A DNA stretch of 60,004 nucleotides, from assembly GCF_003846175.1 (NCBI RefSeq), contig NZ_ML123045.1, positions 301,705 through 361,708 on the forward strand. Direction: 5' to 3'. The translations under genes and the position numbers were made by a program. The stretch is from Streptomyces sp. ADI95-17 (GTDB lineage Bacteria > Actinomycetota > Actinomycetes > Streptomycetales > Streptomycetaceae). The stretch's first letter is position 1. Every line of letters starts with the position of its first letter. Shown here piece by piece: positions 1 to 6,885 of the stretch. The notes below the pieces were generated by a model. It worked only from the letters and a program-made list of their open reading frames with translations, was not told the origin of the DNA and made no database searches.

Positions 1-72
1 ACCCCAGACATGAGTCCTGGACCCGACCGAGATCGAAGTGAGACCACCGGAGACGTTCTTCCAGTCAGCCAT
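1..72 (-). CDS. Tectonin-repeat (beta-propeller lectin-like) protein, 5' end only
   Basis: Only the first 24 codons are present; the gene continues beyond base 1. The ATG at 72-70 on the minus strand follows an AGGGGACAGGAAC ribosome-binding stretch. The peptide begins MADWKNVSGGLTSISVGSRT, which fits the W-x-x-(V/I)-x-G-x-L-x-x-I-S-V-G pattern of tectonin/TECPR blades, usually repeated around a beta-propeller that binds glycans or lipopolysaccharide-like ligands. No signal peptide is visible at this start. The family call rests on one partial repeat, so the fold is probable but the function is not known. Confidence 0.55.
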   Translation of the reverse strand, partial: MADWKNVSGGLTSISVGSRTHVWG

Positions 73-320
73 GTTCCTGTCCCCTTACCTCGAACCTTGC
101 GAGGGGAATCTTGCTGCTCGGAGGGGCCACCCAAACGGCCTGATATACCGATTGGCTACAGAGATAAACCAAAAATCGCCGTTTGGTCGCCTTCGCCCCT
201 CTGCCTGCTGGGCGGGTGGCCCACTCGCCTCACCACGAGGAGGCTGAATCTGCCGTAACCCACAAGGGAACAAGAGCGGCGCCCGGACTCCGGTCTGCCG
301 GACGATCCGAACGAAACAAC
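73..320. other. Intergenic region, promoter of the leftward tectonin gene
   Basis: There is no credible coding sequence here: the short plus-strand frames lack a ribosome-binding site and resemble nothing known. The stretch at about 135-185 is clearly richer in A+T than its surroundings and would be the promoter for the gene leaving the window to the left. I see no clear terminator hairpin after the DJ-1 gene that ends at 321. Confidence 0.4.
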
Positions 321-989
321 TCAGCCCAGGGTGCGGGCCCGTTCGAGGACTTCGGCCGGGGCCTTGGCCGCCGAGCCGGTGTCGAAGGGGGGTTGTGGGT
401 CGTACTCGGTGTAGAGCTGGATCGCCTGGGCGGTCACGTCGTCGGTGAGCAGGGCGGCCAGCCGGACGGCCATGTCGATGCCGGAGGAGACTCCGGCCGA
501 GGTGATCACCCGGTCGTGCCGTACGACCCGTTCGGGGGTGTAGACGGCGCCGTACGACTCCAGGTCGGAGGACGCGTCCCAGTGGGTGGTGGCGGTCAGG
601 CCGTTCAGCAGGCCGGCCGCGCCGAGCACCAGGGAACCGGTGCAGACCGAGGTGGTGAAGCGGGTGCCGGCGTGGATCCGGCGTACCCAGTCGAGGAACG
701 CGGGGTCGTTCACCATGGTCTGGAAGCTGCCCCCGCCCGGGACCAGCAGGACGTCGCAGCGTTCCACGTCGGAGTACCGGGTCGGGACGTGCACCAGCAG
801 GGAACCCAACACGTCCTGCACCAGGCCGGGTTCGACGGTGACGAACTTGACGGTGGCGCCGGGCACGTACGCGAGGATCTCGTACGGACCGATCGCGTCG
901 AGCGGTTCGAAGCGGTCGAAGAGCGGGATCACGATGTCCAGGCTCGGCAGCCAAGGTCCCGCGGGGGCGGTGGAGTCCGGGGCCTTCAC
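321..989 (-). CDS. DJ-1/PfpI family protein (isonitrile hydratase-like)
   Basis: The 222-residue protein has the DJ-1/PfpI (class I glutamine amidotransferase-like) fold. The nucleophile elbow reads TTSVCTGS with the family cysteine, and an acidic residue sits in FEPLDAIGPYE near the N terminus, as in isonitrile hydratases. There is no C-terminal AraC-type helix-turn-helix, so it is an enzyme or chaperone rather than a GlxA-type regulator. The GTG start at 989 overlaps the MOSC stop codon by four bases (GTGA), so it is translationally coupled as the last gene of a three-gene operon. The substrate is unknown. Confidence 0.8.
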   Translation of the reverse strand: MKAPDSTAPAGPWLPSLDIVIPLFDRFEPLDAIGPYEILAYVPGATVKFVTVEPGLVQDVLGSLLVHVPTRYSDVERCDVLLVPGGGSFQTMVNDPAFLDWVRRIHAGTRFTTSVCTGSLVLGAAGLLNGLTATTHWDASSDLESYGAVYTPERVVRHDRVITSAGVSSGIDMAVRLAALLTDDVTAQAIQLYTEYDPQPPFDTGSAAKAPAEVLERARTLG

Positions 990-1825
990 ACGCCGAGCCA
1001 CTCCGCGACCTCGACCACGTCCCCGACGCTCACCGTGCCCTCGCAGGCCACGGCGTTCTTCGCGCCGAAGCTGACCTTGTTCCCGTACTCCGGCTCGCGC
1101 CGGTAGGTCGACAGGGTGCGGATCGGTTCCGGGCCCGCGCGGTGGCCGGTGGCCTGGTCGACCATGGGGACGGCGCACCGCATCGCCCGTACCGAGTGGG
1201 CGAGTTCGACGGAACCGATGGTCATCCGGCGTACCCGGTCCTCGAAGTGGGGCTCGTCGTCACCGGTCAGGACGATGTTGGGGCGGAAGCGGTTCATGGG
1301 GACGGGCTTCGCGTCGCCCCGGGCGGTGATGCGGGCGTTGAGGTCGTCCAGGGAGGCCGTCGAGGTGACCAGCACCGCGTGCGCGTCCGCGAAGTTGACC
1401 TTGCCGGGGGTGTCGCCCCAGCCGTCCCGGTCGAAGCCGGGAACCACTCGTACCAGGCGGGACTTCACACCGAGCGCGTCGGAGAACCACTCCGCGACTT
1501 CGTCCCCCTGGTCGGCGGCCGGGCCGAGGGGGCGGTCGAACATGCTGACGTCGCGGCGCGCGCCGTCCCCGTCGACGTCCAGGCGCAACGGCTCGACGCC
1601 CTCGGCGGTCAGGGCCAGGGCCGCCCCGCCGTCCAGGACTCCGACCCTGATCGCGGCCATCGCGGGGTGCGTGCGCTGGCTGCGGAAGGAGCCGTCGGCC
1701 GCGTCCACCACCATGAACGTACGGTCGTGTTCCAGGCCCGTGCCGAGGACCTGCGCGGAGTCGACCGTGGTCCCGGCGCAGCCCTTGACCGGGTAGTAGG
1801 CCAGTTCGCGGACGGTGATCGTCAT
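986..1825 (-). CDS. MOSC domain-containing protein (MOSC_N + MOSC)
   Basis: The protein has 279 residues with an N-terminal MOSC_N beta-barrel (about 1-125) followed by a MOSC domain. The family's molybdenum-ligand cysteine is visible in RAMRCAVPMVDQATG, which parallels the active-site loop of mARC/YcbX proteins that reduce N-hydroxylated compounds using molybdenum cofactor. It lacks a ferredoxin domain, so electrons would have to come from a separate partner. The ATG at 1825 overlaps the acetyltransferase stop (ATGA) and its own stop overlaps the next start (GTGA), giving tight coupling on both sides. Confidence 0.82.
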   Translation of the reverse strand: MTITVRELAYYPVKGCAGTTVDSAQVLGTGLEHDRTFMVVDAADGSFRSQRTHPAMAAIRVGVLDGGAALALTAEGVEPLRLDVDGDGARRDVSMFDRPLGPAADQGDEVAEWFSDALGVKSRLVRVVPGFDRDGWGDTPGKVNFADAHAVLVTSTASLDDLNARITARGDAKPVPMNRFRPNIVLTGDDEPHFEDRVRRMTIGSVELAHSVRAMRCAVPMVDQATGHRAGPEPIRTLSTYRREPEYGNKVSFGAKNAVACEGTVSVGDVVEVAEWLGV

Positions 1826-2484
1826 GGTGTCCCCTCCGGGGCAGCCGCTTCGAGGTCGTCGACGCTGCCGGACATGATGGTGCGGATGTGTCGGGTGAGG
1901 TGGTCGGTGGGCCAGTCCCACCAGGCGACGGCGAGGAGCCGGGCGACGGTCTCCTCGTCGTAGCGGGTGCGGATGAGGCGGGCGGGGTTGCCGCCGACGA
2001 TGCCGTAGTCGGGTACGTCGGAGGTGACGACGGAGCCGGCGCCGATGATCGCGCCGTGTCCGATGCGTACGCCCGGCATCACCATGGCGTTGTAGCCGAA
2101 CCAGACGTCGTTGCCCACGATCGTGTCGCCCCGGCCGGGCAGTCCGGTGAGCAGGTCGAAGTGCTCGGCCCAGGAGCCGCCCATGGAGGGGAACGGGAAG
2201 GTGGACGGGCCGTCCATCCGGTGGTTGGCGCCGTTCATGATGAACCGCGTCCCGGTCCCCAGTGCGCAGAACTTCCCGATGACGAGCTTCTCCGGGCCGT
2301 AGTGGTACAGCACGTTGCGCGTCTCGAACGCGGTCGCGTCGTCCGGGTCGTCGTAGTACGAGAAGTCCCCGACCTCGATCAGTTCGGACTTCACCAGGGG
2401 CTTCAGCAGCACGACACGGGGCTGGCCGGGCATCGGGTGCAGGACGGTGGGGTCGGCGGGGACTGGGTTCATGGGGCTCATCAT
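1822..2484 (-). CDS. Vat/CatB-family xenobiotic acetyltransferase (left-handed beta-helix)
   Basis: The protein is about 220 residues and belongs to the hexapeptide-repeat acyltransferases that include streptogramin A (Vat) and chloramphenicol (CatB) acetyltransferases. The catalytic histidine is in MNGANHRMDG, and hexapeptide turns follow (IVGNDVWFGYNAMVMPGVRIGHG, split over two coils; IIGAGSVVTSDVPDYGIVGGNPA). A GTG at 2493 is also open, but GAGGTGG sits about five bases before the ATG at 2484, so that start is preferred. It is first in the three-gene operon and may modify a drug or an endogenous small molecule. Resistance is an inference only. Confidence 0.8.
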   Translation of the reverse strand: MMSPMNPVPADPTVLHPMPGQPRVVLLKPLVKSELIEVGDFSYYDDPDDATAFETRNVLYHYGPEKLVIGKFCALGTGTRFIMNGANHRMDGPSTFPFPSMGGSWAEHFDLLTGLPGRGDTIVGNDVWFGYNAMVMPGVRIGHGAIIGAGSVVTSDVPDYGIVGGNPARLIRTRYDEETVARLLAVAWWDWPTDHLTRHIRTIMSGSVDDLEAAAPEGTP

Positions 2485-2506
2485 CGCATCCACCTCGCAT
2501 GATGTA

Positions 2507-2523
2507 AGTTCCTTTAGGGAACT
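2507..2523. promoter_or_regulatory. Perfect inverted repeat in divergent promoter region (candidate operator)
   Basis: AGTTCC at 2507-2512 and GGAACT at 2518-2523 form a perfect 6-bp inverted repeat with a 5-base spacer, midway between the divergent starts of the acetyltransferase (2484) and the O-methyltransferase (2549). The position suits an operator controlling both directions. No regulator gene is adjacent, so the binding protein is unknown. Confidence 0.5.
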
Positions 2524-2548
2524 AACAGAAGCGAGAGAGGGGTGTGCC

Positions 2549-3217
2549 GTGACGTTGGCGCGATGGACCGAGGTCGACGACTACTTCAACGGTCTGCTGG
2601 TGGGCCCGGACGAAGCCCTGGACGCGGCCGTGGAGGCCAGTGACGGGGCAGGTCTTCCGGCGATGCAGGTCGCGGCCAACCAGGGCAAGCTGCTGAACCT
2701 GCTGGCCCGGCTCCAGGGTGCGCGCACCGTGCTGGAGATCGGCACCCTGGGCGGCTACAGCACCATCTGGCTGGCCCGCGCGCTGCCGGAGGGCGGCAAG
2801 GTCGTGACGCTGGAGGCCGATCCGGCGTACGCGGAGGTGGCGCGGGCCAACATCGAGCGGGCGGGGCTCGCGGATGTCGTCGAGATCCGGGTCGGCCGGG
2901 CGCTCGACACGCTGCCGGAGCTCGCGGCGGAGGGGTACGGGCCCTTCGACGTCGTGTTCATCGACGCCGACAAACCGAGCAACCCCGACTACCTTGCCTG
3001 GTCCCTGAAGCTGACCCGGCCCGGGAGCCTGATCGTCGCCGACAACGTCGTGCGCGACGGAGAGGTGGTCGACGGCACCAGCGACGACCCGAAGGTGCAG
3101 GGTGTGCGCCGGTTCACCGAACTCGTCGCGGCCGAGCCGACGTTGAGCGCGACCGCGCTGCAGACCGTCGGGAGCAAGGGGTACGACGGGCTGATGATGG
3201 CGCTGGTCACCGGGTAG
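2549..3217 (+). CDS. Class I SAM-dependent O-methyltransferase (Methyltransf_3)
   Basis: The 222-residue protein shows the catechol/caffeoyl-CoA O-methyltransferase pattern. The AdoMet-binding motif I is VLEIGTLGGYSTIWLA, an acidic ribose-binding residue is in VVTLEADP, and the metal-site region is VVFIDADKPSNPDYL followed by ADNVVRDGEV. The GTG at 2549 is chosen because GAGAGGGG precedes it and homology starts with VTLARWTEVDDYF. The frame is open further upstream, but that part runs into the divergent promoter. It likely methylates a vicinal diol or catechol-like substrate; which one cannot be read. Confidence 0.85.
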   Translation: MTLARWTEVDDYFNGLLVGPDEALDAAVEASDGAGLPAMQVAANQGKLLNLLARLQGARTVLEIGTLGGYSTIWLARALPEGGKVVTLEADPAYAEVARANIERAGLADVVEIRVGRALDTLPELAAEGYGPFDVVFIDADKPSNPDYLAWSLKLTRPGSLIVADNVVRDGEVVDGTSDDPKVQGVRRFTELVAAEPTLSATALQTVGSKGYDGLMMALVTG

Positions 3218-3297
3218 GCCCCGGAATCGCGTTGATACGATCGCGCGTTCGACGTCGGTGATGCCTCGGCGCCCGGCCATCACCCCGTGGAGAGACT

Positions 3298-4158
3298 GTG
3301 CAGCGCCATCCCCTCGTCCCGCTCGTCGTCGCCGCGGCACTCTTGTGCGCCGGATGTTCCGGGGAGCCGGAGTCGGAGTCGGGGGCGGGATCGGGATCGG
3401 GATCGGCGCGAGAGGCGGAGAAGCCCGGGAACGCCTCCCCGTCCCGCTCGGCGGTGGCGGACCACGGGGCAGCGGTACGGGCCGCGGTGGCCGCGACGAA
3501 GAAGAGCAGCGCCCGGATCGATGAGCGGATCGAGATAGGGGACGGCACCACCGAGTACGTCGTCTCGATCAAGGGGGACTTCGACTGGGCGGGCGCCAGG
3601 GGACGCCTCGCGGTTTCCCTCCGGAACGCGGCGACAGCCGGGAAGACCTCGCCCCGTATGGAGGAGATCTTCGACGGCGACACCGTCTACATGGGCGGAT
3701 TCGCCGAGATGGAAGGCTCCTGGGGATCGATTCACCGGAACAGGGCCGAGGCCCACTATGTGCTGCGGGCGCCGATGAACGACCCCGAGCACGTCCTGCG
3801 CCAAGTGGCCCTGATGCGCCGGATCTCGAAGGTCGGCGAGGAGGCCGTGAACGGCGCGCCCGCGGTCCACTATCGCGGTGTGCTCACCGATGACGCGGTC
3901 ACGCTGCGGATGGCGAAGGACATGCGGGTCAAGATCGATGCCGCGCGAGAACAGCTCGGTGCGATCACCGTGTACGCGGATGCCTGGATCGACCGGAACG
4001 GGCGGATCGTGCGTACCCGGCTCGACTGGCCCATGGGGGCGGCGGGCGTCAAGGCGACGATGAATCTGGCGGACCACGGGAAGCCGGTGCGGGCGAAGGC
4101 TCCGGACCCCGGCAAAGTCGTCCCCATGCCGAACCTCGGTGGCCCGCTGCCCGGTTGA
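3298..4158 (+). CDS. LppX/LprG-like lipoprotein
   Basis: The 286-residue protein starts with GTG after GGAGAGACT. It has a type II signal peptide ending in the lipobox LLCAGC (cysteine about residue 20), then a low-complexity Glu/Ser/Gly linker, then a beta-rich domain (about 55-286) with DGDTVYMGG and the closing DHGKPVRAKAPDPG, resembling the LolA/LppX half-barrel used to bind lipids. It would be anchored to the outer face of the membrane. The next gene encodes a protein of the same design, suggesting a tandem duplication. The ligand is unknown. Confidence 0.75.
   Translation: MQRHPLVPLVVAAALLCAGCSGEPESESGAGSGSGSAREAEKPGNASPSRSAVADHGAAVRAAVAATKKSSARIDERIEIGDGTTEYVVSIKGDFDWAGARGRLAVSLRNAATAGKTSPRMEEIFDGDTVYMGGFAEMEGSWGSIHRNRAEAHYVLRAPMNDPEHVLRQVALMRRISKVGEEAVNGAPAVHYRGVLTDDAVTLRMAKDMRVKIDAAREQLGAITVYADAWIDRNGRIVRTRLDWPMGAAGVKATMNLADHGKPVRAKAPDPGKVVPMPNLGGPLPG
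3387..3404 (+). repeat. Hexanucleotide repeat GGGATC x3 in lipoprotein linker
   Basis: Three perfect copies of GGGATC follow two copies of GGAGTC (3369-3380). They encode the Glu/Ser then Gly/Ser spacer after the lipobox cysteine. Gain or loss of a unit keeps frame (two residues), so the linker could vary in length by slippage. Confidence 0.6.
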
Positions 4159-4246
4159 CGATTCCTTCCTGCCGTTCCGGGGTCACCGGCTGAGACCCCT
4201 CTGACATGCTCGTAGTGATCATTGCGAGCGGTCAAAGAGGTGGGGA

Positions 4247-5041
4247 GTGTTCAGGGTGGGGTTCGGGAGAAGGAATTGGGCGGCGTTCTTCGCTGTCGCG
4301 GTGATGGGCGCGACAGCGGGGTGCGCGGGGAACGACGGCGGGGCCGGGGCGGACGGCGAACCGTCCGCCCCGGCCCCTGTGACCGATGCCCGGCGGATGA
4401 GCGAATCGCTCACCCTGCTCAAGGGCTACCGCTCCCTCGGGCTGAAGGGCGAAGTCAGGGGCGAAGTAGTGAGGACGGTCGACCTGCACGCCGATCGGCG
4501 CGGCAACTGCGTCGGTACGTACGAGGAGTTGGGAGCGACCAACGAGGTGGTCGTCATCGGCGACCGTGGCTGGGTGCTGTACGGCGACAAGAATCTGGAG
4601 AGCACGCGCGCTTTCGCGAAGACCTACGCGCCGGACCAGCTCCCCGCCGTCGAGAAAGCGATCGGGAAGGCCCGTGGGAAGTACGTCGAGTATCCGGCCC
4701 GTGAGTTGTTGCAGTACCCGGGGTTGAACCTGTGCGATCTCGGCCGGGCGTTCGCGAAGCTGCCCGGAACGGTGAGCAGCGCGGAGGAGAAGGGCAATCC
4801 GCGTACCAAGGGCGGTGAGCGAACCGTTCAGCTCACGCATGGTTCCGGCGGCGATGAGGTGTCGGTGCACGTGCCGGAGAAGGCGGGGTCGGTGCCCCAC
4901 GGCATCGACTTCGCTCTCGGCGATGCCCCGGCGCTGCTCGAACTCGGCGACTACGACGAGCCGGTGCGGGTGAAGCCGCCCAACCGTGCGGACATCGTGA
5001 GCGCCGAAGAGGTGAAGGGGATGAACGTGTCCGTCGAGTGA
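4247..5041 (+). CDS. LppX/LprG-like lipoprotein, paralogue of the preceding gene
   Basis: The 264-residue protein starts with GTG at 4247 behind GGTGGGGA. A positively charged n-region (RVGFGRRN), a hydrophobic stretch and GATAGCAG give a lipoprotein signal with a slightly off-consensus lipobox (T at -3). The mature part repeats the architecture of the upstream lipoprotein, including DRGWVLYGD and a closing DYDEPVRVKPP resembling that protein's DHGKPVRAKAP. It lies 88 bp downstream in the same direction and may be co-transcribed. Lipid or glycolipid carriage is an inference from the fold type. Confidence 0.72.
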   Translation: MFRVGFGRRNWAAFFAVAVMGATAGCAGNDGGAGADGEPSAPAPVTDARRMSESLTLLKGYRSLGLKGEVRGEVVRTVDLHADRRGNCVGTYEELGATNEVVVIGDRGWVLYGDKNLESTRAFAKTYAPDQLPAVEKAIGKARGKYVEYPARELLQYPGLNLCDLGRAFAKLPGTVSSAEEKGNPRTKGGERTVQLTHGSGGDEVSVHVPEKAGSVPHGIDFALGDAPALLELGDYDEPVRVKPPNRADIVSAEEVKGMNVSVE

Positions 5042-5110
5042 CTGACGGCCGACCACGGCACTCGGCGGTCGGCGTTCGGCGGTGGGTGGGAAATCTCTTG
5101 GACGCGGGCA

Positions 5111-6007
5111 ATGGATCCGGCCATGATCGGGTGCATGAATTTGTATGTGATCGACCCGGTTCGTATCGGTACGGAGCAGCTGCCAGGAGGGCGGTCGCTG
5201 GGCTGGGCCGAGTGGGGGCCGGTGGACGGGGTGCCGGTGCTGTTCTCGCCGGGGGCGGCCACCAGCAGGCACCTCGGGTTCGGCTGCGAGGAGCTGGACG
5301 CGCTCGGCGTGCGGCTGATCTCCGTCGACCGCCCCGGCCTGGGCGCCTCCTCGCCTCGGCCCGGCCGCACCTTCGACGACTTCGTCGACGACATCCGCGC
5401 GTTCGCCGGTCTGCGCGGTCTGGGACGGCCCCTGATGGTCGGCAACTCGCAAGGGGCGCCGTTCGCGCTGGCGTGCGCCGCAGCCGGAGCGGTCCGGGCG
5501 CTCGCGGTGGTCTCCGGCGGGGACGAGATCGCCGAGCCGCGTTTCGCCGACGCGCTGCCGGGCGAACTGCGGCGGCTCGTCGACCTCGCCGTGCTCGACC
5601 CGGTCGCCGCCGAGCAGGCCTTCGCCGGGTTCGGCTCGCAGGCGATGTGGGACATGGTCATGTCCGGCAGCCCGGAGTGCGATCTCGCCGTCTATCAGCA
5701 GCCGGCGTTCGCGGCCGCCTACCGGCGTGCGCTGGACGAGGCCTTCGCGCAGGGAGCGGCCGGCTATGCCCGGGACACCGTCCTGGCCATGGGGCGCTGG
5801 GGGATCGGGCTGGCGGACATCGCCGTACCCGTCGACCTCTGGTACGGGGAGCAGGACACCGGCCACTCGCCCGACCAGGGGGCCGGACTGGCCATGCGCA
5901 TCCCGGGCGCGGTCCGGCACCTGGTGCCGGAGGCCGGTGGGGCGGTGCTCTGGACGCACGCCGGGCAGGTGCTGAGCACGCTGCTGGAGCGCGCCGCGGC
6001 AGCCTGA
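5111..6007 (+). CDS. Alpha/beta hydrolase
   Basis: The protein has up to 298 residues. The oxyanion-side motif SPGAATS, the nucleophile elbow VGNSQGAP (G-x-S-x-G) and an acid in LWYGEQD are typical of the alpha/beta hydrolase fold. The usual G-H catalytic histidine position reads PEAGGAVLWTH: Gly occupies it and a His comes five residues later. Three ATGs (5111, 5123, 5135) are close together and no strong ribosome-binding site decides between them; homology begins near 5135. A strong bidirectional terminator follows. The substrate is unknown. Confidence 0.75.
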   Translation: MDPAMIGCMNLYVIDPVRIGTEQLPGGRSLGWAEWGPVDGVPVLFSPGAATSRHLGFGCEELDALGVRLISVDRPGLGASSPRPGRTFDDFVDDIRAFAGLRGLGRPLMVGNSQGAPFALACAAAGAVRALAVVSGGDEIAEPRFADALPGELRRLVDLAVLDPVAAEQAFAGFGSQAMWDMVMSGSPECDLAVYQQPAFAAAYRRALDEAFAQGAAGYARDTVLAMGRWGIGLADIAVPVDLWYGEQDTGHSPDQGAGLAMRIPGAVRHLVPEAGGAVLWTHAGQVLSTLLERAAAA

Positions 6008-6024
6008 CTCCTCGAATACACAGA

Positions 6025-6058
6025 AGAACCCCCGCCTGCACGTCCAGGCGGGGGTTCT
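6025..6058. terminator. Perfect 14-bp hairpin, bidirectional terminator
   Basis: AGAACCCCCGCCTG (6025-6038) pairs perfectly with CAGGCGGGGGTTCT (6045-6058) across a 6-base loop. It lies between the converging hydrolase and sodF genes and would end both transcripts. On the sodF side it forms the 3' end of the candidate small RNA. Confidence 0.85.
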
Positions 6059-6120
6059 CCCTTCATCCGCCTGCCCGGTGAAGGTTGAGAAGACGATCAC
6101 GAGGCAGGACGTCCGGGCGC
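6025..6120 (-). ncRNA. Candidate s-SodF small RNA from the sodF 3' UTR
   Basis: In S. coelicolor the sodF 3' UTR yields a stable RNA of about 90 nt (s-SodF) that carries an anti-sodN stretch pairing with the sodN mRNA from its 5' end to the ribosome-binding site. Here the sodF stop is at 6128 and the UTR runs about 100 nt to a perfect terminator at 6025. The complement of the UTR at 6084-6110 reads like a leader with an SD-like GAGG at 6101-6104, as expected of an anti-sodN element. sodN is not in this window, so pairing cannot be shown. The exact 5' processing site is a guess. Confidence 0.5.
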
Positions 6121-6127
6121 CTCCCGG

Positions 6128-6769
6128 TCAGGGGGCGAGCAGCAGCACGTCGGCGCGCTCCTTGGCGGCCGCGTAACGCTTCGCCACGTCCTGCCAGTTG
6201 ACGACGGCCCACATCGCCTCGATGAAGTCGACCTTCTGGTTCTTGTACTGGAGGTAGAAGGCGTGCTCCCAGGCGTCGAAGACCAGGACCGGGACGGAGC
6301 CCTGGCCGACGTTGCCCTGGTGGTCGTAGACCTGCTCGACGATCAGCTTGCCGCTGACCGGCTCGTACGCCAGGACGCCCCAGCCGGAGCCCTGCGTGGT
6401 GGCCGCGGCCTTCGTCAGCTGGGCCTTGAAGCCGGCGAACGAGCCGAACGACTCGGTGATCGCGTCCGCCAGGTCGCCGACACCGTCCGCGGCGAGCGGC
6501 TCGCCGCCGCCGTCACCGGTCATGTTGTGCCAGTAGATCGAGTGCAGGATGTGACCCGAGAGGTGGAACGCGAGGCTCTTCTGAAGCCCGTTGATCGCCC
6601 CCCAGGCCTCCTTGTCGCGCGCCTCCGCCAGCTGCTCCAGGGTGTCGTTCGCACCCTTCACATAGGCGGCGTGGTGCTTGTCGTGGTGGAGCTCGATGAT
6701 CTGCGGATTGATGACCGGTTCGAGCGCCGCGTAGTCGTACGGGAGTTCCGGAAGCGTGTACGTGGCCAT
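6128..6769 (-). CDS. sodF: Superoxide dismutase [Fe]
   Basis: The 213-residue cytoplasmic Fe/Mn-family SOD converts superoxide to peroxide and oxygen. The protein starts [18 protein letters not shown]. Metal-ligand regions are [11 protein letters not shown] (first His), the [11 protein letters not shown] region, and [13 protein letters not shown] (Asp and His). The sequence closely follows streptomycete SodF. The frame is open further upstream, but ATG 6769 matches the family start. A Nur-box-like element lies 35-51 bp upstream, and the 3' UTR resembles s-SodF, so nickel-dependent repression in antagonism with sodN is likely. Confidence 0.93.
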   Translation of the reverse strand: MATYTLPELPYDYAALEPVINPQIIELHHDKHHAAYVKGANDTLEQLAEARDKEAWGAINGLQKSLAFHLSGHILHSIYWHNMTGDGGGEPLAADGVGDLADAITESFGSFAGFKAQLTKAAATTQGSGWGVLAYEPVSGKLIVEQVYDHQGNVGQGSVPVLVFDAWEHAFYLQYKNQKVDFIEAMWAVVNWQDVAKRYAAAKERADVLLLAP

Positions 6770-6803
6770 GTGGTCGAACCCTCCAGCTGCTGCCCTGTTG
6801 TTA

Positions 6804-6820
6804 TTGCAACCTATATGCAA
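6804..6820 (-). promoter_or_regulatory. Nur-box-like operator upstream of sodF
   Basis: TTGCAA at 6804-6809, a 5-base spacer and ATGCAA at 6815-6820 match the TTGCAA-N5-TTGCAA direct-repeat pattern bound by the nickel-responsive Fur-family repressor Nur, with one mismatch. The element is 35 bp upstream of the sodF ATG, in an A/T-rich pocket expected to contain the promoter. The match is seen directly; Nur binding is inferred from S. coelicolor. Confidence 0.75.
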
Positions 6821-6885
6821 GAGCAGGCTAACAGCAGGAGGGGTCGATGGTGATCAGCCCTTCGACGTAGGACCGGGACGCGTCC

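Noticed and set aside
10..258. Short plus-strand frames near the left edge
   Set aside because: They have no ribosome-binding site and no recognizable domain, and they overlap the tectonin start and its promoter on the other strand.
2549..3217. The methyltransferase and acetyltransferase region as part of an antibiotic gene cluster
   Set aside because: No PKS, NRPS, terpene or other scaffold gene is present in the window; single tailoring-type enzymes do not make a cluster.
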